Of a stretch of DNA of 64,000 bases, positions 45,401 through 54,912 are shown in pieces. The stretch's first letter is position 1. The number at the start of each line of letters is the position of its first letter. Source of the stretch: Bog-375 sp049587755 (GTDB taxonomy: Bacteria > Acidobacteriota > Terriglobia > Bryobacterales > Bryobacteraceae); assembly GCA_049587755.1 (NCBI GenBank), contig JBAVEN010000071.1, positions 45,277-109,276 on the forward strand, read 5' to 3'. The notes under the pieces are model-generated. The model had not been told where the DNA came from, did not search any database, and saw nothing but the letters and a program-made list of their open reading frames with translations. Made by a program: the position numbers and the translations under genes.

Positions 45401-45414
45401 CCGGGCATGCCCGG
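45401..45414. repeat. Dispersed palindrome CCGGGCATGCCCGG
   Basis: Same 14-base palindrome as at 7916 and 58860, again preceded by GTAGGGG here and at 58860. It lies in a 121-base gap between two minus-strand genes. Confidence 0.65.
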
Positions 45415-45479
45415 CGCGAGCCTCTACAAAGCACTCGGTCGCCGCCAGGAATACCGGACCGTGTTCGTTTAGCGACCGG

Positions 45480-45863
45480 CTACGGCCCGCCCTGCGTATT
45501 CCGGCGCCGGACGAGCTCCGCAATTTCGCGGTTGCGGCGGGCGTCATCGGCCTCCAGGTGGATTACGGTTCGCGGGCGCATTGCCTCCAGCAGCGCGTCC
45601 GCATTCAGCTCATCGGCGGCCACCACGTAGTCTACCACCCGTAACGCGGCCACCATGCGGGCGCGCGCTTGCATGCCCAACACCTCGCCGGCGAAAGGCA
45701 GCACCAAGGCCAGCAGCGGCTGGCCACCGCTTCGGTCGCGAATCGCTGCAAGCTCGCGCGCGTGCTCGGCGCGGAGCACGTCGAAGTAGCCGGTAACCAC
45801 GGTCAAAGGGCCGGCCAGCGTGCGCGCCGCCTTGGGAGTCAGGATTTTGCTTCGGGTGTCCAT
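45480..45863 (-). CDS. Degenerate nucleotidyltransferase-like protein next to heptosyltransferase
   Basis: The 127-residue protein has the sequence pattern of cytidylyltransferase/HldE C-terminal domains: LTVVTGYFDVLRAEHAREL, then LLALVLPFAG, and a terminal RPRTVIHLEADD strand. The catalytic HxGH motif is RAEH here (residues 31-34), so the first histidine and the glycine are gone. It is therefore probably not an active nucleotidyltransferase of the usual type. It overlaps the upstream heptosyltransferase gene by 25 bases, linking it to lipopolysaccharide core synthesis. A regulatory or scaffold function is a guess. Confidence 0.65.
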   Translation of the reverse strand: MDTRSKILTPKAARTLAGPLTVVTGYFDVLRAEHARELAAIRDRSGGQPLLALVLPFAGEVLGMQARARMVAALRVVDYVVAADELNADALLEAMRPRTVIHLEADDARRNREIAELVRRRNTQGGP

Positions 45864-46918
45864 GTCTCGGCGTTGATGTTGATCAGTTCCAGCGAAACCG
45901 CGGCTACGCGTTCCGGCGTGACGCGGGTCATGCAGCGGTGATCGATGGGGCAATTGCGCAGCAGGCACGGGCTGCATTCGGCGTGCTCGCGCACCACGCG
46001 CGCCAGCGGGCTTGTGGGGCCGGTGGTGGCGTCGTCGGTCGCGCCGAAAATGGCCACGGTGGGCACGCCCAGTGCGGAAGCCACGTGCATGGCGCCCGAA
46101 TCGTTGGTGAGATACAGGCGGCAGGCGGCGGCTAGGTCGATAAATTCGCGCAATGTCGTCGCCCCAGCCAGATTGCGGGCGTCCGCGCCTCTAGCGCGCA
46201 CTCCAGCAGCGACCGCTTCGCACAATTCGCGCTCCACAACCGAGCCAAACACCAGCACGGCAGCGCACAGCGCCGCAGCCATCGTGCCGGCCGCTGCGGC
46301 GAACCCATCCGGCAGCCAGCGCTTGGCATCGCCATAAGCGGCGCCGGGGCTGGTGCCGATCGCCGCGCCATCCACGCCGAGCTCGCGCAATCGGGCTGCG
46401 CCGGCCTCACGCGCAGCGGGAATGCCCTCCAGTCGAATGGCGGACGAGTCCGGAAAATGCTCGATCAGCCCCGACCGCCGCAGCAGTTCCAAGTAATAGA
46501 AACGCTCATGGCGCGGAATGTCGCCCGGCTCTGGACGCCGAATGGGGCGCGTCAGCAACCAACCGCGCCCGTCGCGCGCGTAGCCGATGCGCTCCGGGAT
46601 GCGCGCCAGCCAGGCAGTCAGCGCCGCGTCCAATGAGTTCGGCAGCAGAAATGCAGCGTCGAAGTGCTCCGCGCGCAGGCTGGCCGCGAAGACGCGGCGC
46701 TCACCCAGCGACTTGTGAGGTGAGCAAGGAATCACCCGGTCGATGGCCGATTCGCGCGCGTACAGGTCGGCCAGCCAGGGCCGCGCCACCAGCGTAATCT
46801 CGGCGCGCGGGCAAACCTGGCGAATGACGCGAATCGCCGGTAGCGACATCACGGCATCGCCCAGCCAGTTGGTGGCGCGGATCGAAATGCGTTCAAACGC
46901 GGCGGGATTGAAGGCCAC
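45839..46918 (-). CDS. ADP-heptose:LPS heptosyltransferase II-like (WaaF, GT9)
   Basis: The 359-residue GT9 enzyme adds heptose to the lipopolysaccharide inner core. It shows ISIRATNWLGDAVMSLPAIR at the N-terminus, a central LLPNSLDAALTAWL region, IGTSPGAAYGDAKRW, and the C-terminal NDSGAMHVASALGVPTVAIFG nucleotide-binding block. A C-terminal CSPCLLRNCPIDHRCM cysteine cluster is typical of the family. The window also encodes glycan genes at 37448-40553 and 53802-58788, consistent with a diderm with LPS. It overlaps the next gene by 25 bases. Confidence 0.9.
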   Translation of the reverse strand: MAFNPAAFERISIRATNWLGDAVMSLPAIRVIRQVCPRAEITLVARPWLADLYARESAIDRVIPCSPHKSLGERRVFAASLRAEHFDAAFLLPNSLDAALTAWLARIPERIGYARDGRGWLLTRPIRRPEPGDIPRHERFYYLELLRRSGLIEHFPDSSAIRLEGIPAAREAGAARLRELGVDGAAIGTSPGAAYGDAKRWLPDGFAAAAGTMAAALCAAVLVFGSVVERELCEAVAAGVRARGADARNLAGATTLREFIDLAAACRLYLTNDSGAMHVASALGVPTVAIFGATDDATTGPTSPLARVVREHAECSPCLLRNCPIDHRCMTRVTPERVAAVSLELININAETWTPEAKS

Positions 46919-47015
46919 TCTCGTTCAGCATAACAACCCGGAGAGGCGCGAGCGGTAGCCGCATGCTCGCTGCTGGAGACGGACCCGTCGAGTGTTGCCA
47001 TAGGTTAGCACCCCG

Positions 47016-47044
47016 TTGACGTGGTGCTGTATTCGGAATATGAT
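47016..47044 (+). promoter_or_regulatory. Sigma70-type promoter of the glutamate dehydrogenase gene
   Basis: TTGACG (47016-47021), a 17-base spacer and TATGAT (47039-47044) give a strong promoter. The transcript would start near 47051 and reach a GAGG ribosome-binding site seven bases before the ATG at 47094. Confidence 0.8.
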
Positions 47045-47093
47045 GCAGGCGTCGGGTCCTACCGGGCCCGAACAACTCAAAACGAGGTTTGCC

Positions 47094-48356
<1,263 letters not shown>

Positions 48357-48389
48357 GCGAGCAACGTGGCGCGGGCAGTCATGCCTGCC

Positions 48390-48419
48390 GTGTCGAGATT
48401 CGTCTCGACACTTCTTGTT
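48390..48419 (+). terminator. Terminator after glutamate dehydrogenase gene
   Basis: A perfect nine-base stem GTGTCGAGA/TCTCGACAC with a TTCG loop (48390-48411) is followed by TTCTTGTT. It starts 34 bases after the dehydrogenase stop. A further GC-rich imperfect palindrome (GGGCAGTCATGCCTGCC) lies just before it. Confidence 0.8.
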
Positions 48420-48492
48420 CCGCGCGGGTCTGTGCCGTCGCTCGGAATGTCGACACCAATGGACCGGGGGCACCCGGCCCACAGCCCCCGCC

Positions 48493-51078
48493 TTACGCAG
48501 TCGCCCAGCGAATCAGCCCGGGCAGGAACTGGTGCGGTTCGTCGGTGTGGAAAGGAAGCACGCGGACGGTGTAGCCGTGGAGGCCGCTTTCCCGGCACGC
48601 GGCCGAATGGGCGCCGAAGATATAAACGCCGTCGCCTGCCTGGCTCAGCATTTCCATGGGCACAGCGGCTCCATCGCAGATCTCTGAGTGAGCGTCGAGC
48701 ATGCCCAGGTAAAGTTCCACCGAGACCTCGTCGCAAGTGAGAGCGCCCAGCCGGACCCGCGCCCGCACTCCCACCTGAGTGCCGCTCCGCAGCTCCACCT
48801 CCGGCAGCGCATCCACGCTCTCGATGGCCACTTGTCCCCAGTTCTCGCGGATGCGCTGGTTCCAGGCGGCCAGTGCGCGGGCGGCGGCTGCGTTATTGAC
48901 TATCAGATGCTGGTGCCTTTCATGGCCGCGCAGGTAAAAATCGGTGGCGTACTCGGTCACCATGCGCTGCATGTTGAACTCCGGGCACAGCGTGGCAATG
49001 GAAGACTTCATGTGCGATATCCAGCGGCGCGGCAGGCCATCGGCGCCACGCTCATAGAAGATCGGGATGACATCGTGCTCCAGAATCTCATACAGCGCTA
49101 GCGATTCCACCTGGTCCTGATACTCCTGGTTGTCGTACTTCTCGCCGCGGCCGATAGCCCAGCCGACAAAGGGCTGCTCGGCGGTCGCCGGGTGCCAGGC
49201 TTCATCCCACCAGCCATCCAGAATGCTGAGGTTTAGCCCACCGTTGGCGAGGGCTTTCATGCCGCTGGTGCCGCTGGCCTCTTGCGGCCGCAGCGGCGTA
49301 TTTAGCCACACGTCGGCGCCCTGCACCAGGCTGCGGGCCACGGCCGGATCGTAGTCTTCCAGAAAGACAATATGGCGGCGAAACTCGGGACGCTGCGCGA
49401 GTTTGACGATCTGCTGGATGAAGACTTTGCCGGCGTCGTCGCGCGGGTGCGCCTTGCCGGCGAAAACGATCTGCACCGGGCGCTGGGGGTTGTTGAGGAT
49501 GCGCGCCAGCCGGTCCGGGTCGCGCAGCAGCAGGGTGGCCCGTTTATACGTCGCGAAACGCCGCGCGAAGCCGATCGTGAGCGCGTCGGGGTCGAGGGCT
49601 TCCTCGCCGGCGTCGATTTCCGCCTGCGGGGCGCCGCGGCGCTCCAGTTGGACCCGCAACCGGCGGCGCGCGAAGCCCACCAGGCGCTCGCGCCGCCGCT
49701 CATGCGTGCGCCACAACTCCGCGGCGGGAATGGTCTCGGCCCGCTTCCAAAGCTCTGTGTCGGCGTGCTCTTCGCGCCACTTCGGACTCAGGTAACGGTC
49801 GTAAAGCTGGTTCATTTCGGCGGAAATCCAGGAGCGCAAATGTACCCCGTTGGTCACCGAACCAATCGGGATTTCGTCCTCCGGCACGCCGGGCCATAGC
49901 GACTTCCACATCTTCCGGCTCACCGCGCCGTGCAACTGGCTGACGCCGTTGGAAGAGGCGGCCATGCGCAGCGCCAGCACCGTCATGCAGAACTCCTCGG
50001 AATCGTTGGCGGGGTTCTGGCGGCCCAGCCCGTAGAACTCCGCGCGGGAGAGACCGAGGCTGGTCACATACTCGCCCAAATAGCGATCCAGCAGGCCGGG
50101 AGAGAAATAGTCGTGTCCCGCCGGAACCGGGGTGTGGGTGGTGAATACCAGGCCGGCGCAGGCCACTTCGCGCGCCTCGGCGAAACTCAGGCTGTCGCGC
50201 TCCATCAGCCGCCGCACGCGCTCCAGCGACAGAAACGCCGAGTGTCCTTCGTTCATGTGATAGACCGTGGGCTCCAGTCCGAGCGCCTCCAGCGCGCGGC
50301 AGCCGCCGATCCCGAGCATGATTTCCTGCTTCAGGCGCATCTCGTTTCCGCCGCCGTAGAGCTGGTCGGTAATGTCGCGGTCTTCGGGCCGGTTCTGCGC
50401 GATGTTGGTATCCAGCAGGTACAGCGAAACGCGGCCCACCACCGCCCGCCAGATCTGGGCAGCGATCTTGCGGCCGTCATAGGAAAGGTCCACCGTGAGC
50501 GGTGTGCCGTCGGCGCGGCGCTCCAGCGCGATCGGCAGGTTTTGAAAGTCGTTGTCTTCATACGATTCCTGTTGCCAGCCGGCGGCGTTGAGGTATTGGC
50601 GAAAGTAGCCTTGCTGGTAAAGCAGGCCCACTCCCACCAGCGGCACGCCCAGATCGCTGGCGGACTTCAGGTGGTCGCCGGCCAGCATACCCAGGCCCCC
50701 GGCGAAGATCGAAAGGCACTCGGTGATGCCGAACTCAGCCGAAAAATAGGCCACCAGCACGCCATCAATCTCTCCGCTAAACCGCCGGTACCAGGACGCT
50801 TCGCCGGCCAGGTACGATGCCAGCGCGATTTCCGTGTGGTGCAGATAGGCGATAAAGGCATCGTCGCGGGCGGCGGCCTCCAGTTGTGCCTGGCCGATCA
50901 GCCCCAGCATCCGCACCGGGTTATGGCCGGTGGACTCCCAGAGGTCGCTATCCAGACGCCGGAACAGCTCGACGGTATTGTGATCCCACGACCAGCGCAG
51001 ATTGTACGCCAAAGTTCGCAGCCCTTCGAGCCGGGCGGGCAGGGAGGGGATCACTTTAAATACATGCGCGGGCTTCAT
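48493..51078 (-). CDS. glgP: Alpha-glucan phosphorylase (GT35)
   Basis: The 861-residue PLP enzyme releases glucose-1-phosphate from glycogen or maltodextrin. Family markers are LAYNLRWSWDHNT, YFSAEFGITECLSIFAGGLG, HMNEGHSAFLSLER, TTHTPVPAGHDYF and the PLP-lysine block EASGTSGMKALANGG with NLSILDGWWDEAW. This is the shorter type 2 phosphorylase seen in Thermus and Mycobacterium, not the MalP type. The start MKPAHVFKVIPSLP is preferred over a longer frame with an unrelated 17-residue extension. The gene is divergent from a GH30 glycosidase. Confidence 0.95.
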   Translation of the reverse strand: MKPAHVFKVIPSLPARLEGLRTLAYNLRWSWDHNTVELFRRLDSDLWESTGHNPVRMLGLIGQAQLEAAARDDAFIAYLHHTEIALASYLAGEASWYRRFSGEIDGVLVAYFSAEFGITECLSIFAGGLGMLAGDHLKSASDLGVPLVGVGLLYQQGYFRQYLNAAGWQQESYEDNDFQNLPIALERRADGTPLTVDLSYDGRKIAAQIWRAVVGRVSLYLLDTNIAQNRPEDRDITDQLYGGGNEMRLKQEIMLGIGGCRALEALGLEPTVYHMNEGHSAFLSLERVRRLMERDSLSFAEAREVACAGLVFTTHTPVPAGHDYFSPGLLDRYLGEYVTSLGLSRAEFYGLGRQNPANDSEEFCMTVLALRMAASSNGVSQLHGAVSRKMWKSLWPGVPEDEIPIGSVTNGVHLRSWISAEMNQLYDRYLSPKWREEHADTELWKRAETIPAAELWRTHERRRERLVGFARRRLRVQLERRGAPQAEIDAGEEALDPDALTIGFARRFATYKRATLLLRDPDRLARILNNPQRPVQIVFAGKAHPRDDAGKVFIQQIVKLAQRPEFRRHIVFLEDYDPAVARSLVQGADVWLNTPLRPQEASGTSGMKALANGGLNLSILDGWWDEAWHPATAEQPFVGWAIGRGEKYDNQEYQDQVESLALYEILEHDVIPIFYERGADGLPRRWISHMKSSIATLCPEFNMQRMVTEYATDFYLRGHERHQHLIVNNAAAARALAAWNQRIRENWGQVAIESVDALPEVELRSGTQVGVRARVRLGALTCDEVSVELYLGMLDAHSEICDGAAVPMEMLSQAGDGVYIFGAHSAACRESGLHGYTVRVLPFHTDEPHQFLPGLIRWATA

Positions 51079-51158
51079 GCCATAAGTATAGAAGCCTCGA
51101 AACTGAAATAATCTTGAATTTATCGCCAATTCCGCATTACACGGAGCCGGAGCACGGC

Positions 51159-51187
51159 TTGCACGCGGGTGAGGGGGGACCTACAAT
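51159..51187 (+). promoter_or_regulatory. Promoter of GH30 glycosidase gene
   Basis: TTGCAC (51159-51164), a 17-base spacer and TACAAT (51182-51187) match the housekeeping pattern. The leader would be about 35 bases and contains GGAGG before the ATG. Confidence 0.65.
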
Positions 51188-51228
51188 CTGGTTTCGAGAA
51201 GCACGCCTTCCCGGACCGGAGGAACCAA

Positions 51229-52644
51229 ATGGACGATACAACCACGCGCCGCGATTGGCTTCGGCTGGCTTCGGCCGGCGCCGCCGCGCTCCAGCTTCAG
51301 GCGCAGCCCGCTCCGCCTTCGGGCGCTCTGGAAATGCGGCTGACTGCGGGCGCGAGGCGCTTCGCCGCCCAGCCCCCGGTTCCCTGGGAACCGCTGCGGG
51401 GCGGCGCCGTCAACGCCATCCGGATCGACCCGTCCAGCCGCTACCAGGAAATCATCGGCTTCGGCGCCGCCTTCACCGACGCCGCTTGCTGGACGTTTAA
51501 CCGGCTCACCGAGGACGCCCGGCAGAAGTTGTTTCACGAGCTGTTCCACCCGTCGCAGCTAGGCCTCGGCGCCGGCCGCCTCTGCATAGGCTCGAGCGAC
51601 TACGCGACTTCCATGTACAGTTTTGACGATGGCCCGCCGGACCCCGGCTTGCAGCACTTCTCGATCGACCACGACCGCGACTACATCCTGCCCATGCTGC
51701 GCCTGGCGCGGCAGATGAATCCGGACCTTTTTCTGTTCGGCTCGCCTTGGAGCCCGCCCGGCTGGATGAAGGACAACGGCACAATGCTGGGCGGCACCAT
51801 GCGCAAGCAGTCTTTCCCGGCTTATGCCCGTTATTTCGTGAAGTTTCTCGAGGCGTACCGCGAGGCGGGCGTGCCGGTGAACGCCGTCAGCGTGCAGAAC
51901 GAAGTGGATGCGGAACAGGAAGGAAAAATGCCCGCGTGCTTGTGGGGGCAGGAGCAGGAATGGCAGTTCGTGGGAGACCATCTGGGCCCCGCCTTCGCGC
52001 GCGATAAGATCGACACTAAGATCTGGATTCTCGACCATAACTACGACTTATGGGGCCGCGTGCTGGACATACTGGCCAAGCCCGAGGTCAGCCGCTACAT
52101 AGACGGCGTGGCGTGGCACGGCTACGCGGGCGAACCCTCGGCCATGACCCGCGTTCACGACGCCTATCCCGCCAAGCATATGTACTGGACCGAAGGTGGT
52201 CCCGACGTCACCCAGCCGGATTACCAGACCGATTGGGCGAAATGGGGCGCCACCTTCACGGAAATCCTTGGCAACTGGGCGCGGTGCATCATCGGCTGGA
52301 ATCTTGCGCTCGATGAGAAGGGGAAGCCCAACATCGGCCCATTCACCTGCGGCGGCGTGGTGACGATTGATTCCGCCACCAAAGCCATCACGCGCAGCGG
52401 CCAGTACTGGGCGCTGGCGCATTATTCAAGCGCCATCCGGCGTGGCGCCCGGCGCATCGCTTCCCAGGGCGAAATCGAGAAAGTAAGCCACGTGGCGTTC
52501 GTCAATCCCGATGGCGGCGCCGTGGTGGTGCTGGCCAACCAGGGCGCGGAAAAGGACGTGGTGGTCCAGGCGCACGGCCGCGCCGCGCGCATTCATCTGC
52601 CGGCGGATTCACTGGTGACACTGACCGGGCGAATGGGAGCTTAA
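51229..52644 (+). CDS. Glycoside hydrolase family 30 protein
   Basis: The 471-residue enzyme has a Tat-like leader (TRRDWLRLASAGAAALQLQA). The GH30 (beta/alpha)8 barrel follows: EIIGFGAAFTDAACWTFNRL, GSPWSPPGWMKDNG, acid/base Glu225 in SVQNEVDAE, and nucleophile Glu322 in MYWTEGGPDV. A C-terminal beta-sandwich typical of the family completes it. GH30 members include glucosylceramidases, beta-1,6-glucanases and xylanases; the substrate is not clear from sequence. GGAGG lies eight bases before the ATG. The protein is probably exported to degrade polysaccharide. Confidence 0.93.
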   Translation: MDDTTTRRDWLRLASAGAAALQLQAQPAPPSGALEMRLTAGARRFAAQPPVPWEPLRGGAVNAIRIDPSSRYQEIIGFGAAFTDAACWTFNRLTEDARQKLFHELFHPSQLGLGAGRLCIGSSDYATSMYSFDDGPPDPGLQHFSIDHDRDYILPMLRLARQMNPDLFLFGSPWSPPGWMKDNGTMLGGTMRKQSFPAYARYFVKFLEAYREAGVPVNAVSVQNEVDAEQEGKMPACLWGQEQEWQFVGDHLGPAFARDKIDTKIWILDHNYDLWGRVLDILAKPEVSRYIDGVAWHGYAGEPSAMTRVHDAYPAKHMYWTEGGPDVTQPDYQTDWAKWGATFTEILGNWARCIIGWNLALDEKGKPNIGPFTCGGVVTIDSATKAITRSGQYWALAHYSSAIRRGARRIASQGEIEKVSHVAFVNPDGGAVVVLANQGAEKDVVVQAHGRAARIHLPADSLVTLTGRMGA

Positions 52645-52682
52645 GAGGCCACGGCGGGCGTATCTCAATAAGGTGGTGCAAC

Positions 52683-53693
52683 GTGACCGAGGTTTCTGCA
52701 TCCGAGGAGATCAATCAGATCGAAATGGAGCGGCCACACGTGGTTCTTCTCGGTGCCGGTGCAAGCCGAGCCGCTTTTCCCGAAGGGGAGGCAAATGGTA
52801 AAAGGCTGCCACTCATGGGGGACTTCACCCAGATAGTGCCGATTGGCAATCTGCTCAAACGGGCAGGTGTCGACTACGAGGGACGGAACTTCGAGGACCT
52901 GTACAGTGAGCTTTGTACCGATGCCGAGTTTCGCGCTGTCCGCGAAGATATCGATCGGGCAGTCTTCGACTATTTCTCCTCGTTGGCACTCCCGCCCGAT
53001 CCGACCCTATATGACCATTTAGTCCTTTCGCTGCGGCCAAAAGACGTGATCGCCACATTCAACTGGGATCCTTTCTTGATTCAGGCTGTGCGGCGAAATC
53101 AAATCATGCGGGGCGAGAGTCCTTACCTCCTGTTTTTGCACGGCAACGTCTTGGCGGGTTATTGTCGCCTCGACCAAGTCCATGGAGTGCGAGGCGCGCG
53201 ATGTTCAAAATGTGGGAAGGCATTCGAGGCGTCGTCCCTTCTTTACCCCGTAGCCTCTAAGCCGTACGATGATGAGCCCGCAATTTCCGACGCGTGGCGA
53301 ATGGCTACGGCATCGCTAAAGCACGCGTTCATGGTCACGATCTTCGGGTACAGCGCGCCACGGTCCGACCGTTCCGCGATCAAGCTGCTTCTTGACGCGT
53401 GGGGCGGGTCCGAGGAGCGGTCAATGGAGCAGTTCGAGATCATCGATGTTAGGCCAGAAGATGAGCTGATCGAGTCTTGGGCTCGATTCATTCACACGCA
53501 CCACTACGAAGTGCACTTATCGGCGTATGATTCTTGGCTGTTCAATCATCCCCGGCGTACAGGCGAAGCTTACTTGAACCAGTACCTTAATGCAATGTTC
53601 ATCGAAGCAAATCCGCTGCCGCGCGACTCGTCGTTCGACGAACTATGGACGTGGCTCAAGCCGCTGTTCGATCGCGAACACAGAGTCGTCTAA
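52683..53693 (+). CDS. Lone SIR2-like protein, putative NAD-dependent defence factor
   Basis: The 336-residue protein carries SIR2-family motifs: nucleotide-binding GAGAS (residues 24-28), ATFNWDPF with catalytic-type Asn127 and Asp129, LHG with His153, and IFGYSAPRSD. One CxxC pair (Cys174, Cys177) resembles half of a zinc ribbon. Proteins with such SIR2 domains are often anti-phage NAD-degrading enzymes in defence systems, but no partner gene adjoins this one. Codon and base composition look less GC-rich than neighbours, hinting at recent transfer. It starts at GTG with AAGGTGG upstream. A deacylase function cannot be ruled out. Confidence 0.72.
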   Translation: MTEVSASEEINQIEMERPHVVLLGAGASRAAFPEGEANGKRLPLMGDFTQIVPIGNLLKRAGVDYEGRNFEDLYSELCTDAEFRAVREDIDRAVFDYFSSLALPPDPTLYDHLVLSLRPKDVIATFNWDPFLIQAVRRNQIMRGESPYLLFLHGNVLAGYCRLDQVHGVRGARCSKCGKAFEASSLLYPVASKPYDDEPAISDAWRMATASLKHAFMVTIFGYSAPRSDRSAIKLLLDAWGGSEERSMEQFEIIDVRPEDELIESWARFIHTHHYEVHLSAYDSWLFNHPRRTGEAYLNQYLNAMFIEANPLPRDSSFDELWTWLKPLFDREHRVV

Positions 53694-53801
53694 CATTCCC
53701 TATTCGCACAATGCATCCTACAGTTCTGCAGTCCGTCGGCACGAGGCGGATCGTCGGTTCAGCGGCACCGATCTTAAACACTACGTGTCACCGCGTCAGT
53801 C

Positions 53802-54911
53802 CTAACCCTTCGCTGCGTCTTCCAGCGCTTCCAGCGTGGTTTGGGCCGTGAACTTCCAGGAGAACTGGGCCACGCGCGCCGGTCCGGCGCTCGAGAGCGT
53901 GCGCCGCAATTCGTCGTCCTCGGCGATGCGGAACATGGCTGCCAGCAGCGCTTCCTGGTTAAGCGGGTCGAATTGCAGGGCAGCCTCGCCGGCAACCGAA
54001 CGGAGCGGCTCGATTGCCGAGCATGCGGTCGGCACACCCGCCGCCAGCGCTTCCACAACCGGCAGGCCGAAGCCCTCGAACAACGACGGATAGACGAACG
54101 CCCACGCGCGCGAGAACAGCCAGTAAAGGTCCTCGCGCGGAATCCAGCCTGGAAAATCCACCGCGTCGTGCAGCCCGAGTGCGTCGCGCAACCTGTGCAA
54201 CTCGCCGGCGGAGAATCCGTGCAGGCCGCACACCACCAGGCGAAAGTCGGCGTGACGCTGGCGAAACGCCGCAAAGGCGCGCAGCAACCCATCCAGGTTC
54301 TTGTGCGGGTGCAAAGTGGAGACGGCCAGCAGGAAGCGCTCTGGCTGCCGCCGCTCGGCGATCCCGAAAAAAGCGGACTCAACGCCATGCTGCGCCACCC
54401 GGACCTTGCCTTCCGGCAGCCGGTAGTAGCGCTTCAGATCGACGGCGGTGGCCTGCGATGGAGCCAACAGCAGCGCCGAAACGTGTGCCGACCAGAAAAG
54501 GAAGAATTGCCAAAACGGCAGCTCAAACCAGCGGAAGTTCTCCGCATGCTGCTTGTGCTGCAGGTCGTGAAACATAGTGACCTGCGGGCACGGCGCCAAT
54601 AGTGGCGCGGTGAACCCCGGATTGAACATCACGTCCAGCCGGCGGCGCGTCGCTTCCAGCGGCAGCAGGGATTGCTCCCACAAGATCCGCCTCGGCCGCG
54701 ACACGGCGCGCACCGCTTGCTGAACCACGCGGAAGTTGGGCCGAGCGGGCGCAAGATCGGGGCCGGTTTCCCGGTTGGTGAAAAGCACGTACCGATTCAC
54801 GGGATCGATCTCGGCCAGCCCGCCCAGCAAGCCGCGCAGGTAAATCTCCGTGCCGCCCACACCGCCGGGAAGAAGGTAGAGCGCGTTGACACCGATGGCG
54901 AGGGGCCTCAT
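53802..54911 (-). CDS. GT1 (GT-B) glycosyltransferase
   Basis: The 369-residue GT-B enzyme starts MRPLAIGVNALYLLPGGVGG. It has HGVESAFFGIAER, a nucleotide-sugar site with VSTLHPHKNLDGLLRAF, and the C-terminal PSLFEGFGLPVVEALAAGVP motif of GT4/GT1 mannosyl- and rhamnosyltransferases. It is the last gene of the 58788-53802 glycan operon, starting one base after the TMTC-like gene stops. It probably adds a sugar to a glycan or lipid carrier in that pathway; donor and acceptor are unknown. Confidence 0.9.
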   Translation of the reverse strand: MRPLAIGVNALYLLPGGVGGTEIYLRGLLGGLAEIDPVNRYVLFTNRETGPDLAPARPNFRVVQQAVRAVSRPRRILWEQSLLPLEATRRRLDVMFNPGFTAPLLAPCPQVTMFHDLQHKQHAENFRWFELPFWQFFLFWSAHVSALLLAPSQATAVDLKRYYRLPEGKVRVAQHGVESAFFGIAERRQPERFLLAVSTLHPHKNLDGLLRAFAAFRQRHADFRLVVCGLHGFSAGELHRLRDALGLHDAVDFPGWIPREDLYWLFSRAWAFVYPSLFEGFGLPVVEALAAGVPTACSAIEPLRSVAGEAALQFDPLNQEALLAAMFRIAEDDELRRTLSSAGPARVAQFSWKFTAQTTLEALEDAAKG

Positions 54912-54912
54912 A

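Noticed and set aside
53590..53805. Small plus-strand frame at the end of the SIR2-like gene as a second gene of a defence pair
   Set aside because: It overlaps the SIR2 gene out of frame, lacks a ribosome-binding site, and its sequence is low-complexity arginine/serine shadow.
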